This document shows, one piece after another, positions 28,489-42,635 of a DNA stretch of 64,000 bases. Source of the DNA: an uncultured Oceanisphaera sp. (GTDB lineage: Bacteria > Pseudomonadota > Gammaproteobacteria > Enterobacterales > Aeromonadaceae); the NCBI RefSeq assembly GCF_947495715.1, contig NZ_CANLZU010000001.1, forward strand, positions 226,981 through 290,980, given 5' to 3'. The notes below the pieces were generated by a model. That model saw only the letters and a program-made list of their open reading frames with translations, had not been told where the DNA came from and searched no databases. A program made the position numbers and the translations under genes. How positions within the stretch are numbered: the stretch's first letter is position 1; each line of letters starts with the position of its first letter.

Positions 28489-29379
28489 TTAAAACTCTCT
28501 GGCCAGCGCCTCAAAGCCCGCGATAACGTCGAACAGCTCTTCGTCGATTTCGGCCTGACGCACACGGTGAAAAGTCACGCTGAACTCTGCCAGTAACTGG
28601 TCGATATTGTTGTCGGCACGCTGCATGGCCGCCAGTCGGCTGGCGTTCTCGCAGGCCAGCGATTCGGCACAGGCCCGAAACAGGGAAACAAACAGATATT
28701 CCCGGATCAGGGCCTGCAAGGTGGCGGTGCTGGTACCGATCACCTCCGGCAACCTGGTGGTGGGCCAGTCTCGCTCCACCAATTGCCGACGCCAGTGGCC
28801 ATCCAGCGGCAGCAATCGCTGACTGACCGGCCCGTACCCTCCTCCCGGACGGCTCCGATTGTAAAACAGATAGAGTCCGCCGATATCGCCCGCACTGATA
28901 CGGGCTTCGCTCGCGATAAGCATGTTCGCCACCAGTGCCGTGATCCCGCTAACGGAATGAGGCACCGTAAAGCTTCCCGTCAATTGCAGCCCCCTATCGG
29001 CCAGACGAGCCTGAACCCGTTCGCCCACCGCCCAGATCATCGGCGGGGTCGACAAATCGGCCAGCGTTTCACCCGCATGATCGGCCACCACGTCATTGAA
29101 CTGACCCACCAGTCCCTGATCCGAGCCGAACACCAGAGCACCCGTAACACCGGCCATCGATGTTGCCGAGTCGGCGGTGATCCGGTGCTCGGAGGCGGCA
29201 TGACGCATACAGACGCTGAGTCCCAATTCTATACTGTCGGCATAATCGGCCAGCGCACCTACCGCCTGCTCGTATTGACCGATGCGTGACGCCGCCAACG
29301 CCTTCATGGTGCGCACCACCGATTGCAGCTCGGTGGCGCTGTCGATTTGGCGGACCAGGCTGGTGGTGGTATTACTCAC
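28489..29379 (-). CDS. atpG: N-ATPase gamma subunit
   Basis: The central-stalk subunit of the alternative sodium-type F-ATPase. It starts [33 protein letters not shown], has [17 protein letters not shown] in the middle and ends with the long C-terminal helix ([32 protein letters not shown]). From GTG 29379, which has a GGAG site, it has 296 residues and overlaps atpA by eight bases; a GTG at 29406 would add nine residues. It is the last gene of the nine-gene operon. Confidence 0.93.
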   Translation of the reverse strand: MSNTTTSLVRQIDSATELQSVVRTMKALAASRIGQYEQAVGALADYADSIELGLSVCMRHAASEHRITADSATSMAGVTGALVFGSDQGLVGQFNDVVADHAGETLADLSTPPMIWAVGERVQARLADRGLQLTGSFTVPHSVSGITALVANMLIASEARISAGDIGGLYLFYNRSRPGGGYGPVSQRLLPLDGHWRRQLVERDWPTTRLPEVIGTSTATLQALIREYLFVSLFRACAESLACENASRLAAMQRADNNIDQLLAEFSVTFHRVRQAEIDEELFDVIAGFEALAREF

Positions 29380-30928
29380 GACGGCGCTCCGGGCAGGCCG
29401 AAACACAGAAGGAAGAGAGTGCCTCGCGGGCGGTACCGATAATGGTCTCGCGATCCTGATCCGTTAACGGCTCAGTACCATTCAACCGCTCGCACAGCGT
29501 ATCCGGAAGCCGGGTCGCGGCCTGGCGTACCGCCGCCTCGGCCGCGCCCATGTTTGCCGGGGGTACCGAATCGAACAAGCCCGAGCTCAGTGCCAGCAGA
29601 ACGGTAATTTGGGCGTGCATGGCCACCGGTGTCGACTCGAGTTGCTTGAGGCAGGCGCGGATCCGCTGCCCGTGCTCGATGATCTTGCGGGTATGTTCAT
29701 CCAGCCGGGCGCCGAAGCGGGCAAAGGTTTCAAGTTCCTCGAACTGGGCATAAGCCAGCTTGAGATCTCCCGCCACGGCCCGGTAAGCCGCCCGCTGAGC
29801 CTTGCCGCCTACTCGAGACACCGACTTGCCCACATCGACCGCCGGCAACATGCCCAGTTCAAACAGCGACGGCGACAGATAGATCTGTCCATCGGTAATG
29901 GAGATCAGGTTGGTGGGAATGTAGGCGGAAATATTCTGCGCCTCGGTTTCTATTATCGGCAGCGCGGTCAAGGAGCCGCCGCCGCACTCCGCCCGCAGGC
30001 GCGTGGCCCGCTCAAGCAGTCGCGCATGTATATAGAAGATATCACCGGGAAAGGCTTCTCGTCCCGGCGGGCGGCGTAGCAGCAAGGACAATTCGCGATA
30101 GGCTCGGGCGTGGTGGGTCAGATCGTCATACACGATCAGCAGATCCCGCCCCTGGGCCATGAAATACTCCGCGATACTGGTGGCGGCGTAAGGTGCGATA
30201 TAGGCGAGCCCCGGCGGATCATTACCTTCGGTCAGCACCACCACGCTGTATTCCATGGCTCCTTTTTCTCGCAGGGTCGCCACCACCTTGGCCACCGCAG
30301 AGGCGCGCTGGCCAATGGCACAGTAAACGCAGAGTACCTGCTTTCCCCGCTGATTGAGAATGGTGTCGATGGCCAGGGCGGTTTTACCGGTTTGCCGATC
30401 ACCGAGGATCAATTCACGCTGGCCGCGGCCGATGGGAATGAGCGCATCCACCACTTTCAGGCCGGTCTGCAGCGGTACCGTGACCGGCGCCCTGTCCATG
30501 ATCGGTGCCGCCGGCTGTTCGATAGGCCGGCGTGCATGGCTGTTCACCGGCCCCTTGCCGTCCAGTGGCCGGCCCAGCGGATCGATGACCCGACCCAGCA
30601 GGCCCTCGCCCACCGCCACATCCATCACCCGGCCGGTACGTTCGACCTCGTCGCCCACCTGCAGGCGCCAGTATTCGCCGAGCAGCACCACACCTATGTC
30701 CTGTTCGTCCACATTGAAGGCGATGCCGAACACCTCGCCCGGAAAAATCAGCAGTTCATCGGCTCCCACCCCGGGCAACCCGCTTACCCGGGCAATGCCG
30801 GTAGACAGGCTGACAATCACGCCGACTTCGCGAGATCGCAACGTCGGCGTGAAGCTTTCCCGCCCGCGCCGCAAATCGGTAAAGGCGCGCTCAAACACCC
30901 GCTTCAGCGCATTTCCGGTCTCACTCAT
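29372..30928 (-). CDS. atpA: N-ATPase alpha subunit
   Basis: A regulatory nucleotide-binding subunit of 518 residues. Walker A is GDRQTGKT, Walker [18 protein letters not shown] and the [30 protein letters not shown] segment are canonical. The C-terminus departs from the housekeeping alpha subunit, ending with a basic CPERRRE. It overlaps atpF by four bases (ATGA). Operon order and the missing separate delta gene mark this as an N-ATPase, not the standard atpIBEFHAGDC operon. Confidence 0.95.
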   Translation of the reverse strand: MSETGNALKRVFERAFTDLRRGRESFTPTLRSREVGVIVSLSTGIARVSGLPGVGADELLIFPGEVFGIAFNVDEQDIGVVLLGEYWRLQVGDEVERTGRVMDVAVGEGLLGRVIDPLGRPLDGKGPVNSHARRPIEQPAAPIMDRAPVTVPLQTGLKVVDALIPIGRGQRELILGDRQTGKTALAIDTILNQRGKQVLCVYCAIGQRASAVAKVVATLREKGAMEYSVVVLTEGNDPPGLAYIAPYAATSIAEYFMAQGRDLLIVYDDLTHHARAYRELSLLLRRPPGREAFPGDIFYIHARLLERATRLRAECGGGSLTALPIIETEAQNISAYIPTNLISITDGQIYLSPSLFELGMLPAVDVGKSVSRVGGKAQRAAYRAVAGDLKLAYAQFEELETFARFGARLDEHTRKIIEHGQRIRACLKQLESTPVAMHAQITVLLALSSGLFDSVPPANMGAAEAAVRQAATRLPDTLCERLNGTEPLTDQDRETIIGTAREALSSFCVSACPERRRE

Positions 30929-31740
30929 TCGCGTGACTCCGATTGTAACGACACCGCTGGATCCGCATCAGTCCTGGCCGAGTCAGGCTCCGCCACCCGC
31001 TGATCGATGTGCTGCTTCATCGCCGTCAGGTATTCATCAATGCTCCAGGCTACCTTGCAGCCATCGGCACAGAGCTCGATGCCGCTGACAAGCTGCGGGT
31101 CTGTCTCGAACGTCGGCTGAATATCGGCCGAAAACACCTCGGACAGCGCCGCCTGAATCTCGCGCTGCTGCGCCTGCGGTAACGTAAAGGCGCTGCATAC
31201 TCGCACCGGCACGCTCACGGAGGCAAGCGCCTGGCCAAGTTGTGCTCGTTCTTGCGGGCCCAGCGCCTGCAACCGCTGCACCAGTACTTCGGCCATGCGT
31301 TGTTCCAGGCTGATGCCGGCCAGCTCTGTCAGTGCCTTGCGCGCAATGGCAAACACCTCTTCCCGGGTGTGGCGAATCAGCGTCGCATTCAGGCTATGCT
31401 GTTCACGCTGCAGCGCCTGCTGTCGTTGCGCGCTCTGGGCGTCGGCCGCCTGCCTGGCTTCTTCAAACAGTCGCCGCCGCTCGGCCGTGGCGTCGGCAAC
31501 GACCCGTTCCATCCTGTCGGCACGCTGCTGCTCGAATTCGCGGTTCTTGTGGCGAAATTCGTCGCGCTCCCGCCGGGCACCGGCCTGTTGTTTTGCAGCA
31601 TCGGCCAGCTCGGCGGCAATCCGTTTTTCCCGCGCATCGATGGCATTCAGAATGGGCTGATACAGAAAGCGCTTCATCAGCCATACCAGAATCAAAAAAT
31701 TGAGTACCTGGGCGCCAACGGTAAACCAATTGATCAGCAT
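30925..31740 (-). CDS. atpF: N-ATPase b subunit, with delta-like C-terminus
   Basis: A 271-residue peripheral-stalk protein. It has one N-terminal membrane helix ([24 protein letters not shown]), a long charged coiled coil (about 30-150) and a globular end. The end, [29 protein letters not shown], resembles the C-terminal part of F-ATPase delta (the PxLIGGI...D.S...L pattern). No separate atpH exists in the operon, so this b subunit probably supplies the delta function. That reading is inference from pattern and operon content. Confidence 0.9.
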   Translation of the reverse strand: MLINWFTVGAQVLNFLILVWLMKRFLYQPILNAIDAREKRIAAELADAAKQQAGARRERDEFRHKNREFEQQRADRMERVVADATAERRRLFEEARQAADAQSAQRQQALQREQHSLNATLIRHTREEVFAIARKALTELAGISLEQRMAEVLVQRLQALGPQERAQLGQALASVSVPVRVCSAFTLPQAQQREIQAALSEVFSADIQPTFETDPQLVSGIELCADGCKVAWSIDEYLTAMKQHIDQRVAEPDSARTDADPAVSLQSESRE

Positions 31741-31743
31741 GGC

Positions 31744-32025
31744 TTACTGCCCTGCCGCCTGGGCGACCGCATAATTCCAGAACGGATTGGCGAAAATCAC
31801 GATCATCGACACCACAAAGCAGTAGATAGCAGTCGACTCAATCATCGCCAGGCCAACAAACAGGGTGCGGGTTATAGTGGCCGAGGCGTCGGGTTGTTGT
31901 GCCAGCGAGGTCATCGCCGTGGCCACCGCCCGACCTTCAGCCAGCGCCGGCCCCATGGTGCCAAAACCGGTGGTCAGGCCGGCAATGAAAATGGAAGTCA
32001 CCGCAATCAGGGTCATGCTGTCCAT
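31744..32025 (-). CDS. atpE: N-ATPase c subunit (sodium-type rotor ring)
   Basis: A 93-residue two-helix proteolipid. Helix 1 has GFGTMGPALAEG (Pro26, Glu30) and helix 2 has GLAMIESTAIYCFVV (Glu63, Ser64, Thr65, Tyr68). The P-x3-E/Q plus ESTxxY set corresponds to the known Na+ ligands of sodium-driven c rings, with a Glu where Ilyobacter has Gln32. This supports Na+ coupling. ATG 32025 or ATG 32016 may start the gene; the longer open frame to 32115 is in the spacer. Confidence 0.95.
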   Translation of the reverse strand: MDSMTLIAVTSIFIAGLTTGFGTMGPALAEGRAVATAMTSLAQQPDASATITRTLFVGLAMIESTAIYCFVVSMIVIFANPFWNYAVAQAAGQ

Positions 32026-32053
32026 ACTGTCTCCTTGGCTTGTGGGCCCGGTG

Positions 32054-32755
32054 TCACGAACCGGGCTCTGTTTCCTGACCCGCAGCTTCTTTGCGAACCC
32101 GGGTGGCGGCCGCAATGTAAACCGCCGCCAGAATAGTGAAAATATAAGCCTGCACCATGCCGGTCAGCAGGCCGAGCACCGTCATCACCACGGGAAAAAC
32201 AAAGGGCGTGATACTCAACAGAATCGCGATGATCATGGCCCCGCTCATCATGTTGCCGAACAAACGAACGGCCAGGGCCAGGGTACGCGACAGTTCGCTG
32301 ATCAGATTGAACGGCAACATCACGACGGTCGGCTGCACATAGGAGGCAAGGTAGCCACGTAGCCCCTGCTCTTCGATGCCGAACAGCGGCACCGCCACCA
32401 GCACACACAGCGCCAGCGCCACCGTGGTAGATAAAGAGCCGGTCGGCGGCTCGAAGCCGGGTATCATGGTCAGCAGGCTGGAGGTGGCGACAAACAGGAA
32501 CAGGGTGCCCAGAAAACCGAGATAGGTATGAGGGTGACGCAACCCCACCTCTTTCATCTGACTGACGAGGGTGGTGACGATGATTTCCAGCAGGTTTTGC
32601 CAGCGAGAGCGCGAAAGCCCGGTGGACAGGTTGCGGGTGATCAGTTTTGCTCCCAGCGCCAGCACCAACATCACCCCCCAAGTAAACAGTATGGTGGCAT
32701 TGAGCTGAAAAACACCGTATTGCCAGTACAGGACTTCGTCGGGACTAAGGTGCAT
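32054..32755 (-). CDS. atpB: N-ATPase a subunit
   Basis: The stator channel protein, 233 residues from ATG 32755 (MHLSPDEVLYWQYGVFQLNATILFTWGVM). It has five to six membrane helices; the essential arginine is in LSRTLALAVRLFGNMMSG, and LGLLTGMVQAYIFTILAAVYI forms the last helices. It overlaps atpR by 11 bases. Confidence 0.93.
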   Translation of the reverse strand: MHLSPDEVLYWQYGVFQLNATILFTWGVMLVLALGAKLITRNLSTGLSRSRWQNLLEIIVTTLVSQMKEVGLRHPHTYLGFLGTLFLFVATSSLLTMIPGFEPPTGSLSTTVALALCVLVAVPLFGIEEQGLRGYLASYVQPTVVMLPFNLISELSRTLALAVRLFGNMMSGAMIIAILLSITPFVFPVVMTVLGLLTGMVQAYIFTILAAVYIAAATRVRKEAAGQETEPGS

Positions 32756-33071
32756 GGCCCTTCTCCTCTTCCGTTCCCGATGCGTCGACAGGAGGCCGAA
32801 CAAGCGCCGGGCCAAGCAGCCGCATCAGCAATAAGCGCCCGATGACAAACCCGAGCAGACACGCCAGCCATCGTTGCCAATGGCCGTCGGCAACCAGATA
32901 AAATCCCGTCAGAACAATCCCCGTGCGCAACAGCAGGCTGGCAAGAAACAGCGAGGCGGGATGCGACGACGACAGGCCCCGTCTCACCGTCCACCAGAGG
33001 CCGCCGAAAAAAAACAGTCCCAGCGCCAGCCCGGCACCGCCAGACCCGGCCCACATCAGCGTATTACTCAT
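32745..33071 (-). CDS. atpR: N-ATPase accessory membrane protein AtpR
   Basis: A 108-residue protein with three membrane helices (MSNTLMWAGSGGAGLALGLFFFGGLWWTVRR, then LFLASLLLRTGIVLTGFYLVA and WLACLLGFVIGRLLL). AtpR is found only in N-ATPase operons and is thought to act in c-ring assembly or ion supply. It overlaps atpQ by eight bases and atpB by 11. Confidence 0.88.
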   Translation of the reverse strand: MSNTLMWAGSGGAGLALGLFFFGGLWWTVRRGLSSSHPASLFLASLLLRTGIVLTGFYLVADGHWQRWLACLLGFVIGRLLLMRLLGPALVRPPVDASGTEEEKGHAP

Positions 33072-33379
33072 GCTTGTCCTCCTGTTCATCACGCATGGCC
33101 TGCTCTTCCCTGGCCACCCAGTACCAGGCATTGAAACAGCCGATAATCAACCCGGCCATCAACAGTGCCAATGTCCAGGAATACTGGCCCGGCTCATGCT
33201 CATCCAGCCAGTAGCCAATGGCGGCCCCCAACAGCGTTGGCACCACCACCGACCAGCCAATCAATCCCATCATGCCCAGGCCAAACCACAAGCCGGGCGT
33301 GCGATGCCGACGAGCCTTGAGCTTGCGTGTCGCCTTGGCACCAACCTGCCTGGCGAAGTCCGTTTTTTTTTCGGGTTCG

Positions 33380-33387
<8 letters not shown>
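33064..33387 (-). CDS. atpQ: N-ATPase AtpQ (AtpI-like) membrane protein
   Basis: A 107-residue protein with a basic N-terminus (ARQVGAKATRKLKARRHR) and two membrane helices separated by YWLDEHEPGQYSW, like AtpI. AtpI-type proteins assist c-ring assembly. It overlaps atpC and atpR by eight bases on each side. Confidence 0.88.
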
Positions 33388-35228
<1,841 letters not shown>

Positions 35229-35367
35229 TCAGCCTCCGTCCCCCGCCTTCACCGTTATTCGCTAAAGTGTAGTGGCATCTCCTGCATCCATTCCTGTGAA
35301 GCAAACCATTACTGGTTATCGGTACCCGAGCAAAGGCAAAGGAGCTTGCTTACCGAATGCCGGCCAC

Positions 35368-35394
35368 AAAAAAGGGGTTGCCTGATGCAACCCC
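35368..35394 (-). terminator. hutH terminator
   Basis: The stem GGGGTTGC / GCAACCCC runs into TTTTTT on the minus strand, 27 bases after the hutH stop. Confidence 0.88.
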
Positions 35395-35420
35395 ACATAT
35401 TTCTTCATGACCCGGTTCGC

Positions 35421-36953
35421 TTAATGGCTGGGCAGCAGACCCGGCTGTACCAGGTGGCTCAGGCTGTTGGCCTTGAGCAGGGCATCGGCCTGTTCGATGT
35501 CCGGGGCGAAGAAGCGGTCCTTGTCGTAGTAGCCGACCTTTTCACGCAGGGTCTGACGCGCTACCTCCAGCGCTTCTGTGGTCTTGAGACCTCCGCGGAA
35601 GTCCAGACCCTGACAGGCGGCCAGCCATTCGATGGCCAGTACACCGCGGCTGTTTTCCGCCATCGGCCACAGACGACGGCCGCCGTTGGGGGCCATGGAC
35701 ACATGGTCTTCCTGGTTGGCGGAGGTCGGCAGCGAGTCGACCGAGTGCGGATGCGCCAGTGCCTTGTTGTCGGAGGCCAGTGCCGCGGCGGTCACCTGGG
35801 CGATCATGAAGCCGGAGTTGACGCCACCGTTTTCTACCAGGAACGGCGGCAGACCCGACATATGGGTATCCATCATCAGCGACACCCGGCGTTCGCTCAG
35901 GGAGCCGATTTCGGCAATCGCCAGCGCCAGATTATCCGCCGCCATGGCCACCGGCTCGGCGTGAAAGTTACCGCCGGAAATCACGTCGTTGTCGTCGGCA
36001 AATACCAGCGGGTTGTCGGACACGGCGTTGCCTTCTACCAACAGCACCTCGGCCACCTGACGCAGCTGAGTCAGGCAGGCCCCCATCACCTGGGGCTGGC
36101 AGCGCAGGGAGTACGGGTCCTGCACCTTGGCGCAGTTGCTGTGAGACTGGCTGACTGCGCTGGACTCGCCCAATACATGGCGGTAACCGGCGGCGGCATC
36201 GATCTGCCCCTGCTGGCCACGCACTTCATGGATGCGCGGGTCGAACGGACGACGCGAGCTCAGGGTGGCTTCCACGGTCAGGCCGCCGATCACGATGGCG
36301 CCGGCGAACAGGTCTTCCGCTTCAAACAGGCCGCGCAGGGCGAAGGCGGTAGACACCTGGGTGCCGTTCAGCAGGGCCAGGCCCTCTTTCGGCGCCAGGG
36401 CCATCGGCGCGAGGCCGGCAATTTCCAGCGCCTGACCGGCGCTGATCACTTCACCCTTATAACGGGCGGTGCCCTCGCCCAGCAGCACGCAGCTCATGTG
36501 AGCCAGCGGCGCCAGGTCGCCGGAGGCACCGACGGAGCCCTTGCCCGGAATACAGGGATAGATCTCGTGATTAACCAGGGTCATCAGCGCTTCCAGCACC
36601 TGCAGACGGATGCCGGAAAAGCCACGGGCCAGGCCGTTGATCTTCAGCACCATAATCAGTCGTACCAGCTGGTCGCTGACAAGTTCGCCCAGGCCGGTGG
36701 CGTGGGACAGCACCAGCGAGCGCTGCAGGGTTTCCAGATCTTCCGGCTTGATGCGGGTGCTGGCCAGCAGGCCAAAACCCGTGTTGATGCCGTACACGGT
36801 TCTGTCTTCGGCGACCATGCGGTTAACACAGTCGACAGAGGCCTGAATCGCGTCGTGGCAGCCGGGGGCCAGCGTGAGCCGGACCGGCTGTTCGTAGACC
36901 TGGCGCATCTCGGCCAGGGTCATTTTTCCGGGGTTGATGGTCAGCGTCGTCAT
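35421..36953 (-). CDS. hutH: Histidine ammonia-lyase
   Basis: HutH deaminates histidine to trans-urocanate. From ATG 36953 ([20 protein letters not shown]) it has 510 residues. The self-forming MIO cofactor arises from Ala143-Ser144-Gly145 in [24 protein letters not shown] and the QDxYSLRC-type [12 protein letters not shown] are present. It is last in hutIGUH, four bases after hutU. Confidence 0.97.
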   Translation of the reverse strand: MTTLTINPGKMTLAEMRQVYEQPVRLTLAPGCHDAIQASVDCVNRMVAEDRTVYGINTGFGLLASTRIKPEDLETLQRSLVLSHATGLGELVSDQLVRLIMVLKINGLARGFSGIRLQVLEALMTLVNHEIYPCIPGKGSVGASGDLAPLAHMSCVLLGEGTARYKGEVISAGQALEIAGLAPMALAPKEGLALLNGTQVSTAFALRGLFEAEDLFAGAIVIGGLTVEATLSSRRPFDPRIHEVRGQQGQIDAAAGYRHVLGESSAVSQSHSNCAKVQDPYSLRCQPQVMGACLTQLRQVAEVLLVEGNAVSDNPLVFADDNDVISGGNFHAEPVAMAADNLALAIAEIGSLSERRVSLMMDTHMSGLPPFLVENGGVNSGFMIAQVTAAALASDNKALAHPHSVDSLPTSANQEDHVSMAPNGGRRLWPMAENSRGVLAIEWLAACQGLDFRGGLKTTEALEVARQTLREKVGYYDKDRFFAPDIEQADALLKANSLSHLVQPGLLPSH

Positions 36954-36957
36954 CACA

Positions 36958-38670
<1,713 letters not shown>

Positions 38671-38682
38671 GGTGTGTCCCTT

Positions 38683-39624
38683 TTACAGTGTCAAAGTATG
38701 AATTAACCGAGCCGCCAGCCGGGCCGTGTGGCCATCGACGTCGTACTCGGGATTAAGCTCGGCCAGATCGGCAAGTCGTAACTTGCCGCTGGCGGTAATC
38801 TGTTCAATCAATGGTTCAATTACATCCAGTGCTACCCCCCGGGCGGCCGGTGCACTGACACCGGGAGCCTGGGCGGCGGGAAACACATCGATATCTATGG
38901 TCAGGTACAGGTGGTCGCAGCGACCGATAAAACTGTTCAGCTCGCGCTGCATCTCGACCAGCCGGCTCTGGGTCATGGTTCTGTCTTCCCATGTCAGTAC
39001 CTGCAGCTGTTCCGCCTTGTCGAACAGGGCCCGGGTATTGGAGGCCCGACTCACGCCCAGACAGGCGTACTGGAAGGGCCAGCCCTTCTGCTCACAGGCC
39101 TGGGCTATCTGGGCAAAGGGGGTGCCGGAAGACACCACGAACCCCGGGTCGCGCAGGTCGAAATGGGCATCGAAATTGATGATGCCGATGCGCGGAGGCT
39201 GCTCCTGCGTCGCTTCTTGTGCCGTAAAGTGTTGCGCCAGACCACTCCAGGAGCCGAAGGCCACCTCGTGGCCGCCCCCCATGACGATGGGCAGTTGCCG
39301 GTGTGCCAGGCACTCGGCGACCCGGTTGGCCAGGGCACGGTGCGCCGCTTCCAGATCTTCGCCTGCACAGACCACATCGCCGGCGTCATAAACCGGGGCC
39401 GACTGATGCCAGGCCAGGCTCGCCAGCGTCTTGCGCATGGCGGCCGGGCCCTTGGCGGCACCGGTGCGTCCCTTGTTGCGGCGCACGCCTTCGTCGCTGC
39501 AAAAACCAATCAGGGTGGTACCCGGCTCGGCCGCGGTGCCGAACGGCTGCACCTGCTGGTGCCAGCGGGCGGTGTTGGCCTCGGGATCGGTGCGACCGGT
39601 CCAGGTGCTCATGTCGATATTCAT
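38683..39624 (-). CDS. hutG: Formimidoylglutamase
   Basis: HutG hydrolyses N-formimidoyl-glutamate to glutamate and formamide. It is a ureohydrolase (arginase fold) of 313 residues with the manganese motifs [20 protein letters not shown] and TIDIDVFPA. It overlaps hutI by four bases and precedes hutU by 12. Its presence shows the four-enzyme hut route. Confidence 0.95.
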   Translation of the reverse strand: MNIDMSTWTGRTDPEANTARWHQQVQPFGTAAEPGTTLIGFCSDEGVRRNKGRTGAAKGPAAMRKTLASLAWHQSAPVYDAGDVVCAGEDLEAAHRALANRVAECLAHRQLPIVMGGGHEVAFGSWSGLAQHFTAQEATQEQPPRIGIINFDAHFDLRDPGFVVSSGTPFAQIAQACEQKGWPFQYACLGVSRASNTRALFDKAEQLQVLTWEDRTMTQSRLVEMQRELNSFIGRCDHLYLTIDIDVFPAAQAPGVSAPAARGVALDVIEPLIEQITASGKLRLADLAELNPEYDVDGHTARLAARLIHTLTL

Positions 39625-40829
39625 GCAAGCTCTCCAGACACAATGCGTTGAACGAGACGGGGCAGACCCACGCTGTAGGCCAGCTCCGCCGGGTTAGTGG
39701 TGTCCCACAGGCAGAAGTCCGCCTGCAGACCGGGCGCGATGCGACCCACCTCTGCCTGCAAGCCCAGCGCCCGGGCACCGTGGGCGGTGACACCGCGCAG
39801 GGCCTCAATGGGAGTCATACGAAGCAGAGTGCAGGCCATGTTCAGCATCAGTTTCAGGCTGAAGATGGGCGAGGTGCCCGGGTTGGCATCGGTGGCCAAC
39901 GCCATCGGTACGCCGTAACGGCGCAGCACTTCGATGGGTGGCACCCTGGTTTCGCGCAATATGAAGAAGGCGCCGGGCAACAGGGTGGCGACGGTGCCGG
40001 CCTCGGCCAGCGCCCTGACTCCCGCTTCGTCCAGATATTCGATGTGATCCACCGACAAAGCGCCGGCCCGGGCGGCGGCGGCGCTGCCGCCCAGGTTGGA
40101 CAATTGTTCGGTGTGGCCCTTGATGGCCAGGCCGTGCGCCTTGGCGGCGGCATAGACCCGCTCGCACTGCTCGACCGAGAAGGCGATGTTTTCGCAGAAC
40201 ACATCCACCGCATCGGCCAGCCCTTCGGCGGCGGCAGCCGGAATCATTTGGCTGCACACCAGCTCGATGTAACCGTCGGCATCGTCTTTGTATTCCGGTG
40301 GCAGGGCGTGGGCGCCGAGCAATGTGGTGACCACCCGAACCGGCAGCTCGCGGCCAAGGCGGCGCGCCACCCGCAGCATCTTCAATTCGTTGTCCAGATC
40401 CAGGCCGTAACCGGACTTGATTTCGACCGTGGTGGCGCCGTCGGCCATCAGGGCCTGCAGGCGGGGTCTGGCGGCTGCGAACAGCTCGTCTTCGGTGGCG
40501 GCACGGGTGGCCCGCACCGTGCTGATGATACCGCCGCCGGCACGGGCGATTTCTTCGTAGCTTTTACCTTCCAGCCGGGCTTCAAATTCGCCGGCGCGGT
40601 TGCCGCCGAACACCAGGTGGGTATGGCAGTCAATCAGTCCGGGGGTCATCAGGGCACCCTGGGCATCGATGCACTCGAAACCGGATTGATCATCGGTATT
40701 CAGTTCGCTCATCGGCTTGAGCCAGGCAATCCGGCCTTGCTGTACGGCCACCGCCATCGGCTCGGCGGCCGTATTCAGGCCATCAAACAGAATGGCATTC
40801 AACCAGAGGCGTGATGATGACTGAATCAT
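39621..40829 (-). CDS. hutI: Imidazolonepropionase
   Basis: HutI opens imidazolonepropionate to formimidoyl-glutamate. It is a metal-dependent amidohydrolase of 402 residues from ATG 40829 ([17 protein letters not shown]). The metal motif is in [17 protein letters not shown], with [14 protein letters not shown], the histidine in KGHTEQLSN and the aspartate in [11 protein letters not shown]. It is the first gene of hutIGUH, behind a HutC operator. A further open extension to 40889 overlaps the operator and is rejected. Confidence 0.96.
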   Translation of the reverse strand: MIQSSSRLWLNAILFDGLNTAAEPMAVAVQQGRIAWLKPMSELNTDDQSGFECIDAQGALMTPGLIDCHTHLVFGGNRAGEFEARLEGKSYEEIARAGGGIISTVRATRAATEDELFAAARPRLQALMADGATTVEIKSGYGLDLDNELKMLRVARRLGRELPVRVVTTLLGAHALPPEYKDDADGYIELVCSQMIPAAAAEGLADAVDVFCENIAFSVEQCERVYAAAKAHGLAIKGHTEQLSNLGGSAAAARAGALSVDHIEYLDEAGVRALAEAGTVATLLPGAFFILRETRVPPIEVLRRYGVPMALATDANPGTSPIFSLKLMLNMACTLLRMTPIEALRGVTAHGARALGLQAEVGRIAPGLQADFCLWDTTNPAELAYSVGLPRLVQRIVSGELA

Positions 40830-40852
40830 GAAGATGTCCTTGATAAGTAATT

Positions 40853-40862
40853 TGTATATACA
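40853..40862. promoter_or_regulatory. HutC operator ahead of hutI
   Basis: The perfect-palindrome-like TGTATATACA, inside TTTGTATATACAT, lies 24 bases upstream of the hutI start. It matches the TGTATATACA core bound by HutC in pseudomonads and recurs at 40968. Confidence 0.82.
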
Positions 40863-40967
40863 TTTAATCCTATTTTTTTTATCTGGCAACCCCCGGGAAG
40901 TGAATTGAGCAAAAAATTTGACTCAACCCACACTACAAGCATAGGAGCCATTAACTTTTATTGTCTT

Positions 40968-40977
40968 TGTATATACA
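40968..40977. promoter_or_regulatory. HutC operator ahead of the YjiH-like transporter
   Basis: A second exact TGTATATACA lies 53 bases upstream of the transporter start. Two operators in the divergent region suggest joint induction of hutIGUH and the transporter by urocanate. Confidence 0.82.
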
Positions 40978-41030
40978 TTGTACATTCATTATCCACATCG
41001 GTTACTCATCGCTAGTGACAAGGAGTTCTC

Positions 41031-42341
41031 ATGAATCGGGTTACGGAGCAATCTAACGTCCCCGGCAAGGCCATCGGCCGGCTGCTCGGGTTGAGTACCG
41101 TCGGCATTTTTATCTTCTTTATTCCCATCAGCCTGCAGGGCAAGACCAGTATTCCGCTGGATCATATGGTCGGCTGGCTGCGCGCCGCCCTGGGTGAAAC
41201 CGGCGCCGGCTGGTATGCCATGGCGATGATACTGGCGGGGGCGGTTTACCCGCTGATTACCGGGCGCTGGAAGCACAGTCTGACCGACCGCGTTTTTCTG
41301 CTGCTGAAGTGGCTGGGTGTTATCGCCGGCGCGCTGGCGCTCACCGGTGCCGGCCCTGCCGCCCTGCAGACGCCGGACATGCTGCCGTTTCTGTTCAACA
41401 AACTGGTGATTTCGGTGGGGCTGATCGTGCCCATCGGCTCGGTGTTTCTGGCCTTTCTGGTGGGCTATGGCCTGCTGGAAGCCATCGGTATTCTGGTGCA
41501 AAAGCTGATGCAGCCCATCTGGCGCACGCCGGGCCGCTCCGCCATCGATGCGGTCGCTTCTTTCGTCGGCAGCTACTCCATCGGCCTGCTGATTACCAAC
41601 CGGGTCTATGTGTCCGGCCATTACTCGGCCCGGGAAGCGGCCATTATCGCCACCGGTTTTTCCACCGTGTCCGCCACCTTCATGATTATCGTGGCCAAAA
41701 CTCTGGGGCTGATGGAGATCTGGAACCAGTACTTCTGGCTGACCCTGCTGATCACCTTTGTGGTCACCGCCATCACGGTACGGCTACCGCCACTGTCACG
41801 GCTGGATAACCGGGCCGAGCACCGGGAGCCGGCCTGCGAGAACGGCAACCGTCTGGGTATTGCCTGGCAGAATGGTCTGGAGATTGCCGAGCAGGCGCCG
41901 TCGCTCGGGCGCAACGTGATTGACAACTTCAAGGACGGCCTGGTGATGACCATCAGCATATTGCCGTCCATCATGTCGGTGGGGCTGATTGGCCTGCTGG
42001 TGGCCAAGTACACGCCGATGTTCGACTGGCTGGGCTACCTGTTCTACCCGGTGACCTGGCTGTGGGGAGTGGAAGACGGCATGCTGCTGTCCAAGGCCAC
42101 CGCCTCGGGACTGGCAGAAATGTTTCTGCCGGCGCTGTTGATGGCCGAAGCCGACTTTGTCGCCCGCTTCGCCGCCGGTGTGGTGTGCGTGTCGTCGATA
42201 CTGTTTTTCTCGGCGTCCATCCCCTGCATTCTGGCCACCCGACTGCCGCTGAAAGTGGGCACCCTGGTGCTGGTGTGGTTTATCCGCGCCTTTTTAAGCC
42301 TGCTGCTGGCCATTCCCGTGGCCATGCTGATCGCTCCCTGA
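41031..42341 (+). CDS. YjiH family membrane protein, probable hut-linked transporter
   Basis: A 436-residue protein with about nine to ten membrane segments and a nucleoside-recognition (Gate) domain pattern: FVGSYSIGLLITNRVYVSGHYSAREAAIIATGFSTVSATFMIIVAKTLG, then SIMSVGLIGLLVAKYTPMFDWLG. YjiH proteins are uncharacterised. Its place opposite hutIGUH with a shared HutC-operator region points to transport of histidine or urocanate; that role is inference from context. An AAGGAG site precedes the ATG. Confidence 0.85.
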   Translation: MNRVTEQSNVPGKAIGRLLGLSTVGIFIFFIPISLQGKTSIPLDHMVGWLRAALGETGAGWYAMAMILAGAVYPLITGRWKHSLTDRVFLLLKWLGVIAGALALTGAGPAALQTPDMLPFLFNKLVISVGLIVPIGSVFLAFLVGYGLLEAIGILVQKLMQPIWRTPGRSAIDAVASFVGSYSIGLLITNRVYVSGHYSAREAAIIATGFSTVSATFMIIVAKTLGLMEIWNQYFWLTLLITFVVTAITVRLPPLSRLDNRAEHREPACENGNRLGIAWQNGLEIAEQAPSLGRNVIDNFKDGLVMTISILPSIMSVGLIGLLVAKYTPMFDWLGYLFYPVTWLWGVEDGMLLSKATASGLAEMFLPALLMAEADFVARFAAGVVCVSSILFFSASIPCILATRLPLKVGTLVLVWFIRAFLSLLLAIPVAMLIAP

Positions 42342-42375
42342 CCCCTACCAACAGCTTAGAACTTGAAGGCAGCGA

Positions 42376-42524
42376 CCGAGTACCTCTAAGCAGACCCTCT
42401 GCGCCAGGGCCGGAAAGTGCTCCTGCTGTTCCGGCATTTCCGCCATCCCTGGCGGTCAGAAGGCGCGGTGGAGCCCCCAGGGAGGGGTTTACGGCGTGTC
42501 TGCGTGCGGTACTCGGTTGGTATT
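42376..42524. repeat. Multi-hairpin element remnant, copy F
   Basis: A ~150-base nested hairpin between the transporter gene and yaeQ: CCGAGTACC (42376) pairs with GGTACTCGG (42508), and GCAGAC (42390) with GTCTGC (42498). It ends TTGGTAT, like the right end of copy B. The middle (GGAAAGTGCTCCTGCTGTTCC, then CATCCCTGGCGGTCAGA) is about 85 percent like the ~70-base insert found only in copy B. Confidence 0.72.
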
Positions 42525-42635
42525 TAAACTCTCGGGGTTACTATTAAATTTCCTCTCACCGGCCACCTCCACGCTCCGGGCTGGCTCCAGCTGCGGCTTA
42601 CCGTTAAGATGTTGCCTTTTACACGAGACGACCTC

